Below, one piece after another: positions 5,901 through 6,751 of a stretch of 6,751 nucleotides of DNA. How positions within the stretch are numbered: position 1 is the stretch's first letter; the number at the start of each line of letters is the position of its first letter. The position numbers and the translations under genes were made by a program. The notes below the pieces were generated by a model. That model saw only the letters and a list, made by a program, of their open reading frames with translations, was not told where the DNA came from and did not search any database. The stretch comes from Thermaerobacter marianensis (lineage in GTDB: Bacteria > Bacillota > Sulfobacillia > DYIH01 > DYIG01), in assembly GCA_020723725.1 (NCBI GenBank), contig DYIG01000087.1, positions 1 to 6,751 on the forward strand, read 5' to 3'.

Positions 5901-6751
5901 GTGCCCAGCCGAAGGCTTCGTAAACGCCTAAAATTCAATCTCCTGATCAAGCACCTGGCCACGCTGGCGATGCTGGGCTTCGTGGGGTTGGGTTTATTCC
6001 TGCTGGCCGTCGTGGCAACCCCATTGCCCGTCCCGCAGGTTGCCCGGGCGACTGAGATCTACGATGTCAACAACGTCCTGGCGACTAAACTATTCGTCGA
6101 GAACCGCACCCCTGTGCCCCTGTCAGAGATACCAAAGGACCTCCAGAACGCCATTGTCGCCGTCGAAGACAAGGAGTTTTACAATCACTTCGGCATCAAC
6201 CCCGTCGGTATCGTCAGGGCAGCAATCCGGAATATCCTGGCAGGCAAGGTCCTTGAGGGCGGCAGCACCATCACCCAACAACTTGCCCGAAACCTGTTCC
6301 TCACTCAGGAAAGGACCTTCAAACGCAAATTGCAGGAACTCTTCATAACATTCCAGCTGGAATCCCGCTACTCGAAGCAGCAGATACTCGAGCTTTACCT
6401 CAACCAGATCTACCTTGGGTTTGGCACTTATGGGGTGGAGGCAGCATCCCAGCTCTACTTTGGCAAACGCGCCCGGGAGCTCTCCCTCGCGGAAAGCGCG
6501 CTTCTGGCGGGGCTTCCCAGGGCCCCGGAGATCTACACCCCCTTCCGAAACCCTGATCTTGCCCGCTCCAGACGCAATCTCGTGCTCGATAGAATGGCCA
6601 GCCTTGGTTACATCCCTGCCAGCACCGCAGCGGAAAACAAGGGGCTTCCCCTGGAACTGGCCAAGCGCCGACCGGCGTCCAAAGCCGCCTATTTCGTTGA
6701 TTACATCTTAAGACAGGTCCGCGAAAGACACCCCGAGATTGAAGAAGATAT
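5901..6751 (+). CDS. Class A penicillin-binding protein, N-terminal part (GT51 transglycosylase), cut at right edge
   Basis: A bifunctional cell-wall synthase: the GT51 domain polymerises lipid II into glycan strands outside the membrane, and a transpeptidase domain should follow beyond the window. The visible 283 residues hold a basic cytoplasmic tail (MPSRRLRKRLKF), one membrane anchor (about 18-42) and the GT51 domain: VAVEDKEFYNHFGI (86-99) with catalytic Glu89, GGSTITQQLARNLFL (120-134), RKLQE (142-146) with the second glutamate, ILELYLNQIYLGFGTYGVEA (162-181) and LLAGLPRAP (201-209). GTG 5901 is the first possible start after an in-frame TAA at 5877, and it gives the expected N-in topology. 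The gene diverges from pdaD. Its position beside speE-speB recalls pbpG of Bacillus subtilis, but the missing transpeptidase half prevents naming the paralogue. All glycosyltransferase motifs look intact. Confidence 0.94.
   Translation, partial: MPSRRLRKRLKFNLLIKHLATLAMLGFVGLGLFLLAVVATPLPVPQVARATEIYDVNNVLATKLFVENRTPVPLSEIPKDLQNAIVAVEDKEFYNHFGINPVGIVRAAIRNILAGKVLEGGSTITQQLARNLFLTQERTFKRKLQELFITFQLESRYSKQQILELYLNQIYLGFGTYGVEAASQLYFGKRARELSLAESALLAGLPRAPEIYTPFRNPDLARSRRNLVLDRMASLGYIPASTAAENKGLPLELAKRRPASKAAYFVDYILRQVRERHPEIEED

Noticed and set aside
6040..6711. Plus-strand frames at 6040-6348 and 6415-6711
   Set aside because: They are out-of-frame readings inside the penicillin-binding protein gene, whose own frame is open from 5880 to the window end.

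Overview
The window is GC-rich (about 58-60% by eye) and densely packed with bacterial genes. GTG and TTG starts and strong GGAGG-type ribosome binding sites are common. The gene content, Bacillus-like protein sequences and gene order suggest a GC-rich Firmicute of the Clostridia type (Peptococcaceae/Moorella-like), possibly a thermophile. This placement is an inference, because no rRNA or other marker is present.

Layout: seven genes run leftwards on the minus strand and one runs rightwards at the right edge. Read in the direction of transcription from about 5800, the minus-strand genes are: pdaD (pyruvoyl-dependent arginine decarboxylase), speE (aminopropyltransferase), speB (agmatinase-family ureohydrolase), argS (arginyl-tRNA synthetase), a small AbrB-type regulator with a DprA-like winged-helix tail, thiD, and thiE, which is cut by the left edge. 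A near-consensus promoter (TTTACA, 16 nt, TATAAT) lies directly upstream of pdaD. On the plus strand, divergent from pdaD, is the N-terminal part of a class A penicillin-binding protein (membrane anchor plus GT51 glycosyltransferase domain).

The first module makes polyamines from arginine. PdaD forms agmatine. SpeB and SpeE then give spermidine, either through putrescine or by aminopropylating agmatine first and removing urea afterwards. Decarboxylated SAM must come from a speD elsewhere. argS, which uses the same amino acid, follows directly. The arrangement of a class A PBP beside speE-speB resembles pbpG-speE-speB of Bacillus subtilis (from memory).

The second module is regulator-thiD-thiE. 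These three are tightly coupled (1-nt gap, then an 11-nt overlap) and are separated from argS by a 124-nt AT-rich gap. That gap contains four tandem 8-bp TCTGA-type repeats next to a TTGACA box, a plausible operator for the AbrB-like protein. The most unusual protein feature is that both histidines of the ArgRS class I HIGH motif are replaced by asparagine (N166-V-V-N169), although the rest of the enzyme looks intact. No mobile element, CRISPR array, RNA gene or clear terminator was seen.
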